Below, piece by piece: positions 43,660-58,260 of a stretch of DNA of 64,000 nucleotides. Every line of letters begins with the position of its first letter. Positions within the stretch are counted from its first letter, which is position 1. Below the pieces are notes generated by a model. That model was not told the DNA's origin and did not search any database. It was given only the letters and a program-made list of their open reading frames with translations. The stretch comes from Symbiodinium kawagutii (lineage: Eukaryota > Sar > Dinophyceae > Suessiales > Symbiodiniaceae), in assembly GCA_009767595.1 (NCBI GenBank), contig VSDK01023974.1:31656-95655 (forward strand), in the 5' to 3' direction. A program made the translations under genes and the position numbers.

Positions 43660-45580
43660 TTTCCCTGGCCCAAACTGCGTTGAAAAAGTGTTTGCTCTCA
43701 CGAATCCTTGGAGGCAAGCCGCTATGGGCAGAACTTCCACGTTGAGACGTCTGAGCATCCGACTGTACCGTGGCGATCTGAAAATCGCCAATGGTGGGTG
43801 ATACGCTCCGCTATGTGGTAAATCTGCTGTGGTAATGGAGATCCGAAACTCTGTCAAAATGATGTGCCACTACTGTAACTGATTTGGCGGTTCGACCGTG
43901 TTGAACTTGTGGAGGATGTATATTGATACAAGTCATGCATGGGCCCTACATGGACCTATGGTGTACACTGCACTATCAAGTTACACATGCTGCCATCTCA
44001 TACTTGTAAGACATGCAAGCTGTGATGTCGCGGAGCTGCCAACCGAAATGCGCAGGCAGTTGCCAGAAGCGATTCCACAGGATTGGCTGAGCACAGCATC
44101 GAAGACTGACGGTAGATCTTCATTAACAGGTTTGACTGATGGAGAAATGAGAAGTGAAGAAACCCCATCAGATCTGTGGTGTCGCGGCCAAGCAGCCGCA
44201 TCGTGGAGCTGCTTTGGTTCACCCTCATTGAGGCCATGTGCAACAATCACTGATTCTTTGACGTATGGAGACACGCATATGTATGCCTGTACACAAACAT
44301 ATTGGACCGGTTGCACTTCGCATTTCCCAACAAAATCACGGTCTATGTTTAATAAGCGCCAAAACAGAGTTTGCGCTCTTATGTAGAACTAATCACACTC
44401 ATTGAACATGAGCTAAAAAAACAGTTATTCAGCATAAATCTGCTGTACATCATGAAACAAAGCATATGGAATAGTTTATGTAAATGATTCTACACGTGTG
44501 TGACCAGGCTCCAGAACCGGGAATCAGCTCAATCATGTGTAGAAATGATTCATCAAGTACCAAAAAGTTGATTGGGTTCAGGGTCTCCTGAAATGCGCTA
44601 TCTAGAATGTCCCCAACCTGCCTCAGCCTGACCATCCAGCTGTTTCATGCACATTACCAAGAGCTGATCGGCATCTTTGTGATATTATGTAAGACATTGT
44701 AAGACATCTGGTCATCCATTGGCCCATGCTGTCACGCATGCTCACGGCACATTCAAGCACACAAATGATATACTTTGCAATTGCAATGTACCACTATGAA
44801 CAGTCATATCAAGATTGGCCAATTGTGCTGAACAATTACACCGTCATCCAACAACCATGATTGTATCAACTAAAAGTCATATCAACCACCAACAAGATCC
44901 AATCACTCGTGGGAATCAACCAACAGACAGTTGACAAGGACCCGCTTTTTGTCTTCTTCCAGTTGATCAGCCAGCCAGTTTGGGCAGCGCGTTGCGGCCC
45001 CGCGGGTCTGTTTGCTGGCTGAGGCTGGCAATGGCTGACGATGGTGGATAATGATGGTCAGTTCATGATTGTTATTGATGGTGAACTAACGAAGGACCAA
45101 TTCCAATTGATAACGGCCAATAAGTCGGCAAATAATACTTCTTCATCCAGTTTTTGACTGAAATTCTTCATCCAGCTGTTGACTGAAGTTTACAAAGGAA
45201 TTCCTGCAATCCTTCACGATTTGGCTGCGTGTCCCTTATTATTGACCACATGATTGTCAATTCCTTGACCATCAAACCTATATTTTATTTGGGTCAACTG
45301 GGCATGGAACATAGAAATCCTCACCCCTTTCGGTGATCTTGGTCGGTTCCCTCGACGTAGAAACACCAACAAGAACCACCACAACACCTAACGTAAACCC
45401 AACCAGAAAGTCCCAGAAAAGTTAGGGACTAAAAAAACCCAGAACATACAACACATAAAACATCAACAGCAACGAAAACACGATGAACACCAACATAAAA
45501 CCATAACAGCCTAACACCCAACATCCACTCCCCAGAATCCCCCTTTTACCATTTTTATACCCCGCCCCACCCCACCCCAC
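43660..45580. other. No gene seen
   Basis: Short unrelated open frames on both strands; nothing is recognisable. Confidence 0.4.
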
Positions 45581-45594
45581 CCCACCTCGCATAG

Positions 45595-45705
45595 TCAAAC
45601 GTTTTAGTTCCTGACTCGCATAGTTCCTGACTCGCATAGTTCCTGACTCGGACGTTTTACTTCCTGACTCGTAGTTCCTGACTCGGTGAGTTCCCGACTT
45701 GGTCA
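45595..45705. repeat. Minisatellite of TTCCTGACTCG units
   Basis: Six or more copies of a unit of about 11-17 bp around TTCCTGACTCG(CATAG). Confidence 0.85.
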
Positions 45706-45709
45706 ATGA

Positions 45710-48700
45710 CCGTTGGAGGCTGGCCATGGTAACGATGCTGCCCCAGGTGTGGTGCCAGCGCACCCCGCCCTGCCGCAGCACCTGCTTCAAATCAGCTCGC
45801 CGTTCTCAGCGAAGATCAGCTGGCAAACTTCGAGGGCCTCGGCGCCTGGAGACGAATCCACTGGTGAAGAACCACTGCCAACCGGGCCAACTACCAGGAA
45901 CCACATGAACGGGCACCGGTCTACCATGATCAAACGTCAAATCCGATAGTATCATGAAAATGATCAACCATTCTTCAATGAACCAGCGACAACTGCCATC
46001 AACATTTATCAACCATGAAGGTGATGAAAGGACATGAACATGAAGCCTTGAACCTCATGGGCATTCATTAAACATTTCATGCTTGAGATAATCTTGGGAT
46101 GGTTCAACTCGAGGCTAAAATAGTTTGAGCAGCACAGGCGGTTGTTTTCGTATTGATAACCAAGATGCCTTGCGAATGATGCATAGGTGGTGGTTTCTTC
46201 GACAAGCAGAGAAAGCGCGAGTAAGTCACTGCGGAAACACTAGCAATTTGCAAATGACTGTGAGATCAGTGGAGCCCGATCCTCTTAGCTGGTAGCTGGA
46301 TTTCAAGGCCCAAAATAATGAGATCCCAAATCGATGAAATCATTTGAGATGTCGGTAATCTGTAAGTAATTAGCCCCTTCTGAACTGGAGGATCAACTGG
46401 CTAACTTAAACCCCACACAAAGCAATCGCTGCTTGGTTTTGGTTGACTGTTGCGCATGGCATTGCTGCCGTCTGAGCCACACATCACTGCGGAAATTGCT
46501 TGAAGCTCTGCGGAGGTTCCGTTTTTTGGAGGTTCTTGCCAAAAAACAAGTACCCAACCAGAAAAATCACGATCTCTGGCAGAGAATGCCAACCAATTTG
46601 GAAGAACTCCCCAACAGCCAGTCTACCATGCCCAATCATGGGATGCAGCTCCTGTCACATCAATTATGCGCCCTCCTCGCTACGCCGCAATCTCCTTTTT
46701 TGCACCTTGTGTTGGCACATGGCATATATGTACTCTACTGGCTGCTCGTTGAAGAAAATGAAAAATATCCCAAACACCAATACGATATTTGCGCGGCAGG
46801 GTTTCGACTCGAAGGCTGTGGAGAATCCGTTCGGTCCTGAGCGCCCAGGTTTGGTGAACAGCACCAAAAACCTGACACCACAAAACCCATGCGCTTCAAA
46901 AACAGACTATCACCATATCATCACCCCTCTCGTTGGGAACGTGTCACAAGTCGTTGCGCCAGTCTCCTGTCAAAAGTACTGTCGCGGTTCATGTTTTGGA
47001 AAGCCCTTCGAAATACCCTCAAGAACCAACTTTGTAGGTGTGTATGCAATGAAAACGATCCAACATCATTGCCACAACAACTGATGCCCGACAGAAATCA
47101 CTGCTCAACTAGTGAGAATCCAAGTTGAAGTCCTACAATCTGTTGCGTAACAACAGTGCATCAAAATGAACGGTGGAGAAAAATTCAACTGAAAACGTAC
47201 CTGGTGTCATGTCAAAACATTGAGGGGTTCAATAAGCAGCGCTACTTCCAACTTCTCAAGAAAAACTGACCATACGCGACGACAAAATCAAAAAAGAACA
47301 TCTCAACTGTACAAGTCTCATTGAACAATTATATCTATAGATCAATTCGTTTTGATTCTATATTATACATATTCCAGACATACAAATCTTGATTGCTTAA
47401 TTTTGGATCGACAAAGCAATCAATTACTGGGAACCTTCAGTGCTTCTGCAGTACTGCCTGCAACCTTTAGCCATCCCACTAGCAATGGTCACTCCATTCT
47501 GGCATTAGCTCCTCAAAAAGGAAACCGAACATTGTACTCAACAAAAGAACCAGGCACATCCTCGTCGTCCTTGGGGCGAGCGTACTAGACGGTAAAGTTC
47601 GGCGAGTTGAACAATCGTAATCTATGGTTTCTTCAGATTTGATCTTTCAGGCATGCACGAAAGATGTTTCTGCACGTGGATGAAGCCTCGAGCACAAGGC
47701 CTGCGAGCAATACACTGCCAGTCACTCAGCGGCGCATCAACAGGTCCCGGAATGGAAAGGCGAGATGCAAACAGCTTTGGGGCCTCACAAAATTGCCGCT
47801 GCCGACAACGAAAGACTTCTTTCAACAACAAGAGCTGCGGTGTTTGATTGCGCCCAACACTGTTAAGCTCGACAATGGATGTAGGCACGCAATCCAGGCC
47901 GTGACTTGCACAGTCCTTGGTCTGGTCAAGTATTCTCTCAATAGTGTCTGGCCTGACACTTGCCGGCGGCTGCATGGGTGACTGCAGAACTTCCACTCAC
48001 CAAACTCTGAAATTTGACGCCTGCACTCTACAAATATGCAAGTCATGCGTCATGATTTAATCATTCCCACCACAGGAGTGAAGATTGCTGCAGTGTGTCA
48101 AGGCAGATCTGCTGGTGCACCAACTGCTGCCAGCAGTGGTCTGATTCTGCACCTACACTGGATGTAGCTTAAGCTGATTTTGACGCCAGATGGATGCTGG
48201 CAGCTGTAGTTTCCAATTCACTTGCAAAGGACCTGTCAACACTGTTCAGAAAAGTAGGTTGAGTCTTCTGGAAGCACCGGTGCTGCTCACTACGCTCAAA
48301 CAACCTGTAGAATGTACTCTGGGCTGAAGCACAAGAGACCCCAAATGGCTCGGTGACCTCTGGTGCTCCAAGTCTCGCAGACCTTTTGCTACAAAAGGAC
48401 AGGGGAAATGACAGTGACAAACTCAGCAGAAACCATCAGCCTGCCTGCTGCAAAGGATCTTTCAACCGGAGCAAATTGCTGTGTCTAGTTCAACCACGCG
48501 GCACACTCCCGGCGGGCGTTCTCTTTCTGAAAACATTCTAGTGAGCAACATGGTACTGTTTTGATCCACCTTGCGTTACACTTCGCTATTGAACCCAAGT
48601 CCGACGCATGAAGGAGGCGCCGTGGGCACTCATGCTATGGATTATATTGATTTTGAGTTGTTTAAGTTTGATACATTATACCGGCCTCTTCCAAAGGTTA

Positions 48701-49340
48701 CATGTTTCATCATTTTTCTATTTTCTTCCAGGAACATGTTTTTTTTTAACGCTGGTACAATTATTTTGGATTGCAAGCACGTTTCTAACAATTCTATGTT
48801 TGTCGGCAAATTATACAAGTGGCAAATGACATGAGACCAAGTGGTACTTTTTTTGAACAGGGTTTAGGCACATGACATGAGACCAAGTGAACATACCTGG
48901 AAATTGGACACATGACATGAGTCCAGGTGCACCACCACGTGCCAAAAAATGATTGCCAGGATTCCCTGTATGACCTCGTGAATTTAGGCACGTGACATGT
49001 GAATAGCGGAGCATTGGAATCAACAATTCCCTTCTCATACGCTAAGTTGACTTGTGACCTCAAGAAAAAGATCTTGAGCATAGCCAATGATCTTCATTGA
49101 GCACCTGACATGAGAAGAATTAGTTTCCACACCTTTTTTTTCTTGAACACATGACACGGGAAAAAATGATCTGGGGGGCATGTCGAACAATTCCCAAGTC
49201 ATCTGAGACCAGGATATCTTGTTCAAACAACATTTTTGCCCAACCACACAGCGTTTTTTTGCCGACCATGTTCTGTGAAATCTGTGAACGTTTTGTCATT
49301 TTGTATACAGTTTGCTGCATTATAATGCACTATAATTACC
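45710..49340. other. No confident gene
   Basis: The minus frame at 47,622-47,996 (124 aa, contains LDQTKDCASHGLDCVPTSIV) reads like ordinary protein and could be an exon. Splice borders and family are unknown. Nothing else stands out. Confidence 0.35.
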
Positions 49341-52300
49341 TGCATCTTTCAAACGCAAAGCAGTCCAAATGCAGCACTGGAGGACCTTGATGTGTCACAT
49401 TGAACAGTCGCATTCTTGGGTCTGCCTTCCACAAAGCAGGAAAAGAATTGGTTCTTTGCTCTTTTCTGTCAAGCAGCAAGACTCCTCAAAAAATACATGT
49501 TCCTCCACAGAATCCAAATGCGACGGTGGACACAGAAAAGGCGACCCACAATATGTATGGACATTCAAAAATTTTGAGCACACCTGCAAGTTACGCATCC
49601 ACGTTGTGTTTTTTGAGACTCGCAAGACATTTTTGCTGGGCCATACTCAGTGCACAACATGCGTGCCCGTCAATGAAAACACATTCTTGATCGTTTTGGC
49701 AGTGCCATGTCACTGAAGGGGCACTTGCGTTCCTCACACATGTGGCATGTCGGAACGTTTCAATCAGTGATTTCTCTTGACACACATACACACACTTTAA
49801 AGACACACACACGCATTTGAAACGCAAAGCAGGTCTAATGCAGCACTGGAGGACCTCACCGTGTCATGGTGAACAGTAGCATTCTTCATTCTGCCTCTCA
49901 ACCGTTGGCAAATCGAATGCGCACTTCAAAAGGACTTGAACTCCATAGCTGAGGTCGGCAAATGCCGAGTGCAACAGCATGTCTGCTGTCAGAAATATGT
50001 GTTTTGTCTGTCACCTCACCCTTCTTGCCTTTATTGCACAAATCAAATCGCCGAGGGAGTCACTTTCCCGGCTGCAGTCAATTAGGTACAGGACCCGCCA
50101 CAAACTGTGGAAGCTCTGCAACAAAGTCTAAAGCCATGGCCTACCGAAACCTCCGCAAAAACACGTCCAAACACATCTCCCCTGAACAGGTCCATCCACC
50201 TTGCGAAAGCTTGATTTGCAGCTTCTCTCCCCCAACGTATAGTGTTTGCATGTGATGATACAGCCAGGGGGCTGTTGCACAACATTTTTTCCCTTCAATG
50301 AAGACGCATTCCTGGAGAGTCCGTTTTGGCAGTGCCACAGCATTAGAGGGGCCTGTGCCATGCTCACACTTGTGGCATGTCGGAACGTTTCAATCAGTGA
50401 CTTCTTCTTACACGCATACACACAGGCATTTGAGACGCAAAGGAGTCCAAATGACCTTACTGTGTCACGGTGAACAGTCGCATTCTTCAGTCTGCCTCTC
50501 AACCGTCGGCAAATTGTATACGCGCTACGAAGGGTCTTGAAATTCAATGCTGCGGTCCACAAATGCCCAACCCCAACAGCTTTTTTACGGGGAGAAATGC
50601 ACCTTTTGTCTGTCACCTCACCCTTCTGGTCTTCATTACACAAATCAAATCGCTGAGGGAGTCACTTTCCTGGCCGCAGTCACATAGGCACAGACCCCCC
50701 ACAAACTGTGAAACTCTGCAACAAAGTCTAAAGCCAAGGCCCCAAACACATCTCCCCTGAACAGGTCCATCCACCTTGCGAAAGCTTGATTTGCAGCTTC
50801 TCTCCCCCAACGTATAGCGTTTGCATGTCACAATGTGATGATACAGCCAAGGGGCTGTTGCAGGATAGAACATTGCCACAACTGCAAGGTTCAGACACAA
50901 AGGGGTTGGCTCAATGTCTCTTGTCCTTCAACTCAGTGTTGGTCTTAGACCTTCACACCGTAAATGTGGCGCATTAGCAAAGCAAGGAAAGAATGGGTTC
51001 TTTGCTCTTTTCTGTCAAGCAGCAAGGTTCCTCCAAACACTACATGTTGCCCTGCAGAATCCAAATGCGGCAGTAGACACACAAACGGTGTCCAAGAACA
51101 TGTATGGAAAACATTTAAATTTTTTGGGCAAACCTGGGAGTTGTGCATCCGCACGTCGTGCTTAGGGAATCGCAAAACATTTGGCTGGGCCACACTCAAT
51201 GATCTCAATGCACAGCATGGTTTTCCCTTCAGTGAAAACGCATTCCTGGAGAGTCCGTTTTGGCAGTGCCACAGCATTAGAGGGGCCTGTGCCATGCTCA
51301 CACTTGTGGCATGTCGGAACGTTTCAATCAGTGACTTCTTCTTACATGCATACACACAGGCATTCGAGACGCAAAGGAGTCCAAATGACCTTACTGTGTC
51401 ACAGTGATCAGTCGCTTTCTTCAGTCTGCCTCTCAACCGTTGGCAAATTGTATATGCGCTCAAAAAGGACTTGAACTCCATTGCTGCGGTCGGCAAATGC
51501 CTAGTGCAACAGCTTGTCTGCTGTCAGAAATATGTGTTTTGTCTATCACCTCATGTCACCTCACCCTTCTGGTCTTCATTACACAAAGCAAATCGCTGAG
51601 GGAGTCACTTTCCTGGCTGCAGTCAATTAGGTACAGGACCCGCCACAAACTGTGGAAGCTCTGCAACAAAGTCTAAAGCCAGGGCCTACCGAAACCTCCG
51701 CAAAAACACGTCCAAACACATCTCCCCTGAACAGGTCCATCCACCTTGCGAAAGCTTGATTTGCAGCTTCTCTCCCCCAACGTATAGCGTTTGCATGTCA
51801 CAATGTGATGATACAGCCAAGGGGCTGTTGCAGGATAGAACATTGCCACAACTGCAAGGTTCAGACACAAAGGGGTTGGCTCAATGTCTCTTGTCCTTCA
51901 ACTCAGTGTTGGTCTTAGACCTTCACACCATAAATGTGGCGCATTAGCAAAGCAAGGAAAGAATGGGTTCTTTGCTCTTTTCTGTCAAGCAGCAAGGTTC
52001 CTCCAAACACTACATGTTGCCCTGCAGAATCCAAATGCGGCAGTAGACACACAAACGGTGTCCAAGAACATGTATGGAAAACATTTAAAAATTTTGGGCA
52101 AACCTGGGAGTTGTGCATCCGCACGTCGTGCTTAGGGAATCGCAAAACATTTGGCTGGGCCACACTCAATGATCTCAATGCACAGCATGGTTTTCCCTTC
52201 AGTGAAAACGCATTCCTGGAGAGTCCGTTTTGGCAGTGCCACAGCATTAGAGGGGCCTGTGCCTGCTCACACTTGTGGCATGTCGGAACGTTTCAATCAG

Positions 52301-55300
52301 TGACTTCTTCTTACACGCATACACACAGGCATTCGAGACGCAAAGGAGTCCAAATGACCTTACTGTGTCACAGTGATCAGTCGCTTTCTTCAGTCTGCCT
52401 CTCAAACGTTGGCAAATTGTATATGCGCTCAAAAAGGATTTGAACTCCATTGCTGCGGTCGGCAAATGCCGAGTGCAACAGCTTGTCTGTTGTCAGAAAT
52501 ATGTGTTTTGTCTATCACCTCATGTCACCTCACCCTTCTGGTCTTCATTGCACAAATCAAATGGCCTAGGGGGTCACTTTCCTAGCTGCGGTCAATTTGG
52601 CACGGAACCTGCCACAGAATGCAGAAGCTCTGCCGCAAAGTCTAAATTTAGCCAAGGCCTACCGGAAAGTCTCAGCGCCGTAGACACAGAAATTTTGACC
52701 CGGAACATGTATGGACATGGAAAAAAATTGGGCAAACCTGGGAGTTGTGCATCCGCACGTCGCACTTTGAGACTTGCCAAACATTTGGCTGGGCCACACT
52801 CAATGATCTCAATGCACAACATTTTTTCCTTTCAATGAAAGCGCATTCCTGGAGAGTCCGTTTTGGCAGTGCCATGGCATTAATGGGGCGCGCGCGATCC
52901 TCACACTTCTGGCATGTCTGAACTTTTCAGTCGGCGATCTCTTCCCCCATACATACACAGCTTATCAAAAATCAAAACAGTCCTCATGCAGCACTGGAGG
53001 ACCTTACCGTGTCACAGTGAATAGTCGCATTCTTGGGTCTGCCTCTCAACCGTTGGCAAATTGTACACGCGCTGCAAGAGGACTTGAGCTCCATTGCTAC
53101 GGTCGGCAAATGCCAAACCCCAACAGCTTCTTTACGGGGAGAAATGATGAGAAATGCACCATTTTGTCTGTCACCTCACCCTTCTTGCCTTTATTACACA
53201 AATCAAATCGCCGAGGCAGTCACTTTCCCGGCTGCAGTCAACTAGGTACGGGACCCGCCACAAGCTGTGGAAGCTCTGCAACAAAGTCTAAAGCCAAGGC
53301 CTACCGGAAAAGCCTCAGCACAGACACGTCCAAACACATCTCCCCTGGACAGGTCTATTCACCTTGCGCAAGCTTGATTTGCAGCTTCTGTCCATTTCTC
53401 TCATTGTATTTGTGATATTTGTGTGCGTGTGTGTGTGTGTGTGCGATGATGCAGCCAGGGGTTGTTGCAGGATAGAACAGCGCCACAACTGGGGGATTCA
53501 AACCCAAACAGGTTCGCTCACTCTCTATTGTCCTTCAGCTCAGTGTGGGTCTTAGACCTTCGAACCGTAAATGTGGCGCATTAGCAAAGCAAGGAAAAAA
53601 TGGGTTCTTTGCTCTTTTCTGTCAAGCAGCAAGGTTCCTCCAAACACTACATGTTGCCCTGCAGAATCCAAATGCGGCAGTCGACAAAAAAAGGCGTCCA
53701 AGAATGTGCAAGGAAAACATTTAACAAGCTTGGGCAGACCTGGGAGTTGTGCATCCTAACAGTTTGCTTTGGGACTAGCAAAACATTTGGCGGGGCCACA
53801 CCCAATGATCTCAATGCACAACTTTTTTTCCTTTCAAGGAAAGCGCATTCCTGGAGAGTCCGTTTTGGCAGTGCCATGGCATTAAAGGTGCCCATGCGAT
53901 CCTCAAACTTGTGGCATGTCGGAACCTTTCAATCCGTTGATTTTTATCCGCATTTTTTACACACATGTACTTCCATTTGCAACGCAAAGCAATCCAAATG
54001 GAGCACTGGAGGGCCTTACAGTGTCACGGTGAACAGTCGCATTCTTGGGTCTGCCTCTCAACCGTTGGCAAATTGTATAAGCATGTATACTGTATAAGCG
54101 CTCCAAAAGGACTTGAGCTCCATTGCGGCAGTCGGCAAAAGCCAAACCCCAACAGTTTTTCTATTGTGAAAAATGTACCTTTTGTCTGTCTGTCACCTCA
54201 CCCGTCTGGTCTTCAGTACACAAATCAAATCGCCGAGGGAGTCACTTTCCTGGCTGCAGTCAAATAGGTACAGGACTCGCCACAAACTGTGAAATTCTGC
54301 CACAAAGTCTATAGCCAAGGCCTACCGGAAAGTCTCAGCGCCTTAGACACTGAAATTTTGACCCGGAACATGTATGGACATGGAAAAAAATTGGGCAAAC
54401 CTGGGAGTTGTGCATCCGCACGTCGCGCTTTGAGACTTTGAGACTTGCCAAACATTTGGCTGGGCCACACTCAATGATCTCAATGCACAACATTTTTTCC
54501 TTTCAATGAAAGCGCATTCCTGGAGAGTCCGTTTTGGCAGTGCCATGCGATCCTCACACTTCTGGCATGTCGGAACCTTTCAGTCGGCGATCTCTTCCCC
54601 CACACATACACAGCTAATCAAAAATCAAAACAGTCCTAATGCAGCACTGGAGGACCTTAACGTGTCACAGTGAATAGTCGCATGCTTGGGTCTGCCTCTC
54701 AACCGTTGGCAAATTGTACACGCGCTGCAAGAGGACTTGAGCTCCATTGCTACGGTCGGCAAATGCCAAACCCCAACAGCTTCTTTACGGGGAGAAATGA
54801 TGAGAAATGCACCTCTTGTCTGTCACTTCATCCTTCTGGCTTTATTACACAAATCAAATCGCCTAGAACATCACTTTCTTGGCTGCAGTCAATTAGGTAC
54901 AGGACCTGCTACAAACTGTGGAAGCTCTGCAACAAAGTCAAAAGCCAAGGCCTACCGGAAAAGCCTTAGCACAAACACGTCCAAACACATCTCCCCTGGA
55001 CAGGTCTATTCACCTTGCGCAAGCTTGATTTGCAGCTTCTCTCCCCCAACGTATAGCGTTTGCATGTGATGATACAGCTAAGGGGCTGTTGCAGGATAGA
55101 ACATTGCCTCAACTGCGAGGTTCAGACACAAACAGGTTGGCTCAATGTCTCTTGTCCTTCAGCTCAGTGTGGGTCTTGGGCCTTCACGCCGCTGGGCCAC
55201 ACTCAATGATCCGTTTTGGCAGTGCCACAGCATTAAAGGGGCCTGCGCGACCCCCAAACTTGCGGCATGTCGGAACGTTTCAGTCGTGATATCTTCTCGC

Positions 55301-58260
55301 ACACAAAACAGTCCTCATGCAGCACTGGAGGACCTTACCGTGTCACAGTGAATAGTCGCATTCTTGGGTCTGCCTCTCAACCGTTGGCGAATTGTATGTG
55401 CGCGCTCCGGGGGGGCTTGGGCTCCGTTGCTGCGGACGGCAAATGCCGAACACCAACAGTTTTTCTATTGTGAAAAATGCTCCTACGGTCGGCAAATGCC
55501 GAGTGCAACAGTTTTTCTATTGTTAGAAATGCACCTTTTGTCTGTCAACTCACCAACATGTGTGCCCATCAATGAAAACACATTCTTGATCGTTTTGGCA
55601 GTGCCATGTCACTGAAGGGGCGCTTGCGTTCCTCACACATGTGGCATGTCGGAACGTTTCAATCAGTGATTTCTCTTGACACACATACACACACTTGAAA
55701 GACACACACACACACACACACGCGTTTGAAACGCAAAGCAGGTCTAATGCAGCACTGGAGGACCTCACCGTGTCATGGTGAACAGTCGCATTCTTCAGTC
55801 TGCCTCTCAACCATTGGCAAATTGTATATGCGCTCAAAAAGGACTTGAACTCCATTGCTCCTACGGTCGGCAAATGCCGAGTGCAACAGTTTTTCTATTG
55901 TTAGAAATGCACCTTTTGTCTGTCAACTCACCAACATGCGTGCCCATCAATGAAAACACATTCTTGATCGTTTTGGCAGTGCCATGTCACTGAAGGGGCG
56001 CTTGCGTTCCTCACACATGTGGCATGTCGGAACGTTTCAATCAGTGATTTCTCTTGACACACATACACACACTTGAAAGACACACACACACGCGTTTGAA
56101 ACGCAAAGCAGGTCTAATGCAGCACTGGAGGACCTCACCGTGTCATGGTGAACAGTCGCATTCTTCAGTCTGCCTCTCAACCATTGGCAAATTGTATATG
56201 CGCTCAAAAAGGACTTGAACTCCATTGCTCCTACGGTCGGCAAATGCCGAGTGCAACAGCTTGTCTGTTGTCAGAAATATATGTTTTGTCTGTCACCTCA
56301 TTTCACCTCACCCTTCTTAAATCGCTGAGGGAGTCACTTTCCTGGCTGCAGTCAATTAGGCACAGAACCTGCCACAGAATGCAGAAGCTTTGCCTGCAAA
56401 GTCTAAAGCCAAGGCCTACCGGAAAAGCCCTTGCACAAACACTTCCAATTACATCTCCCCTGGACAGGTCTACTCACCTTGCGCAAGTTTGATATGCACC
56501 TTCTTTCCCCAATGCAAAGCGTTGGCGTCCTGACCAAATTCCTGCGAATAAGAAAGAAAAATATGCAGAGTCCAGATGCGGCGGTAGACAAAAAAAAGGC
56601 AACCAAGAACATGCATAGACATTGAAAGGTCTTGGGCACACTTGCGAGTTTCGCATTAGCAAGCTCTGCTTTGAGACTGATAAATGATTTTGCTGGGCCA
56701 CACTCAGTGAACCTTAACCGTTGCCAAATTGTATACGCACTCCAAAAGGACTTGAGTTCCATTGCTGCGGTCGGCAAATGCCGAGTGCAACAGCTTGTCT
56801 GTTGTCAGAATGTATGTTTTGTCTGTCACCTCACCCTTCTGCTTTTCATTACCCAAAACAAATCGTAGAAGAAGTCATTTTCCTGGCTGGTCCAAACACA
56901 TCCCCCCTGGACAGGTCTATTCACCTTGCGCAAACTTGGAAGCAATGAAAGAATGGGTTCTTTGTTATTCTTTGCTCTTTCCTGTTAAGCGGCAAGACTC
57001 CTCCAAAAACTACATGTGCCAGCGGCAAAACCTAAAGGGAAACTGTGGAATTTGAAAAAGTCGTTGATTTTGCAAGAGCACTATATCGTTTCCTTGTTGG
57101 TGATACTGGATACCCTCTCACCACACTCTTGATGCGCGCTCAATTACTTTTATACCTCCAGGTCATCACCTGGCGCGTCTCGAATGGAGAAGGTTGCTTT
57201 TTGCTTCACAGAGTTATTGCCGGCTAGGGCCCGATGGGCAGCTCATGGCCAAAGTACACTTTGTCGTAGATTGTATTCATGTTGGTTGTTGTTTTCCTTC
57301 ATCTTAAAAGCAATGAATCCCTCAACCGGAAACAACAAAATGCTTAACTTATGAGTGTTTACATGGCTGCAGATGTTGGCGGTTGACACCGCAGCACTCG
57401 AAATCTAGGGTCATCTTGGGTTATCCTTTTTCCCAGCGCACATCATAATCTTAAAGGACCCGGCGCTGCTTCCTGACCAAATTCCTGCGAATAAGAAAGA
57501 AAAATATGCAGAGTCCAGATGCGGCGGTAGACACAGAAAAGGCAACCAAGAACATGCATAGACATTGAAAGGTCTTGGGCACACTTGCGAGTTTCGCATC
57601 AGCAAGCTCTGCTTTGAGACTGATAAATGATTTTGCTGGGCCACACTCAGTGCACAACATGCATGTCCTTCAATGCAAAAATATTCCTGGAGACTGCTGT
57701 TTGGCAACGCCGCGCCAATGAAGGGGCACGTGCATTCCTCACAAGTGTGGCATGTCGCAATGTTTGAATCAGTGATTTCTTCTCCCACACATACTTGCAC
57801 TTATCTGACAGACAAAGCAAACCAAATGCAGCACTGGAGGACCCTCCTGTGTCACAGTGAACCATCGCATTCTTGGGTCTGTCTCTTAACCGTTGCCAAA
57901 TTGTATACGCACTCCAAAAGGACTTGAGTTCCGTTGCTGCGGTCGGCAAATGCCGAGTGCAACAGCTTGTCTGCTGTCAGAAATATATGTTTTGTCTGTC
58001 ACCTCACCCTTCTGCTCTTCATTACCCAAAACAAATCGTAGAAGAAGTCATTTTCCTGGCTGGTCCAAACACATCCCCCCTGGACAGGTCTATTCACCTT
58101 GCGCAAACTTGGTTTGCAGCTTCTCTCCCCCAACGTAAAGCGTTTGCGTGCGATGATACAGCAAGGGGCTGTTACAGGATAGAACAATGCACAACGGCGA
58201 GGTCCAAATAGAGATGGGCCGGCTCAATGTCTATTGTCCTTCAGCTCAAAGGGTAAATGT
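49340..58260. repeat. 9-kb rearranged tandem array
   Basis: The anchor CTCAACCGTTGGCAAATTGTA and close variants occur 12 times, near 49,900, 50,500, 51,435, 52,405, 53,050, 54,060, 54,700, 55,380, 55,810, 56,180, 56,715 and 57,890. Each is preceded by a variant of GCAGCACTGGAGGACC and followed by CGGCAAATGCC. Other shared blocks include GGCATGTCGGAACGTTTCA and CATCTCCCCTGAACAGGTCC. Spacing varies from about 370 to 1,170 bp because units lost or gained blocks. Open frames occur on both strands but none is kept intact across copies, so I do not call genes. Confidence 0.88.
50742..52560. repeat. Near-identical 970-bp tandem duplication inside the array
   Basis: 50,742-51,711 and 51,712-52,560 match at an offset of 970 with only a few mismatches and a 2-bp deletion near 52,263. 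This is the youngest duplication in the array. Confidence 0.88.

Noticed and set aside
50945..51496. 183-aa minus-strand frame in the tandem array, repeated in part in other units
   Set aside because: Other copies carry frameshifts or stops at different places, and no known domain is seen. Repetition alone explains the similar translations.
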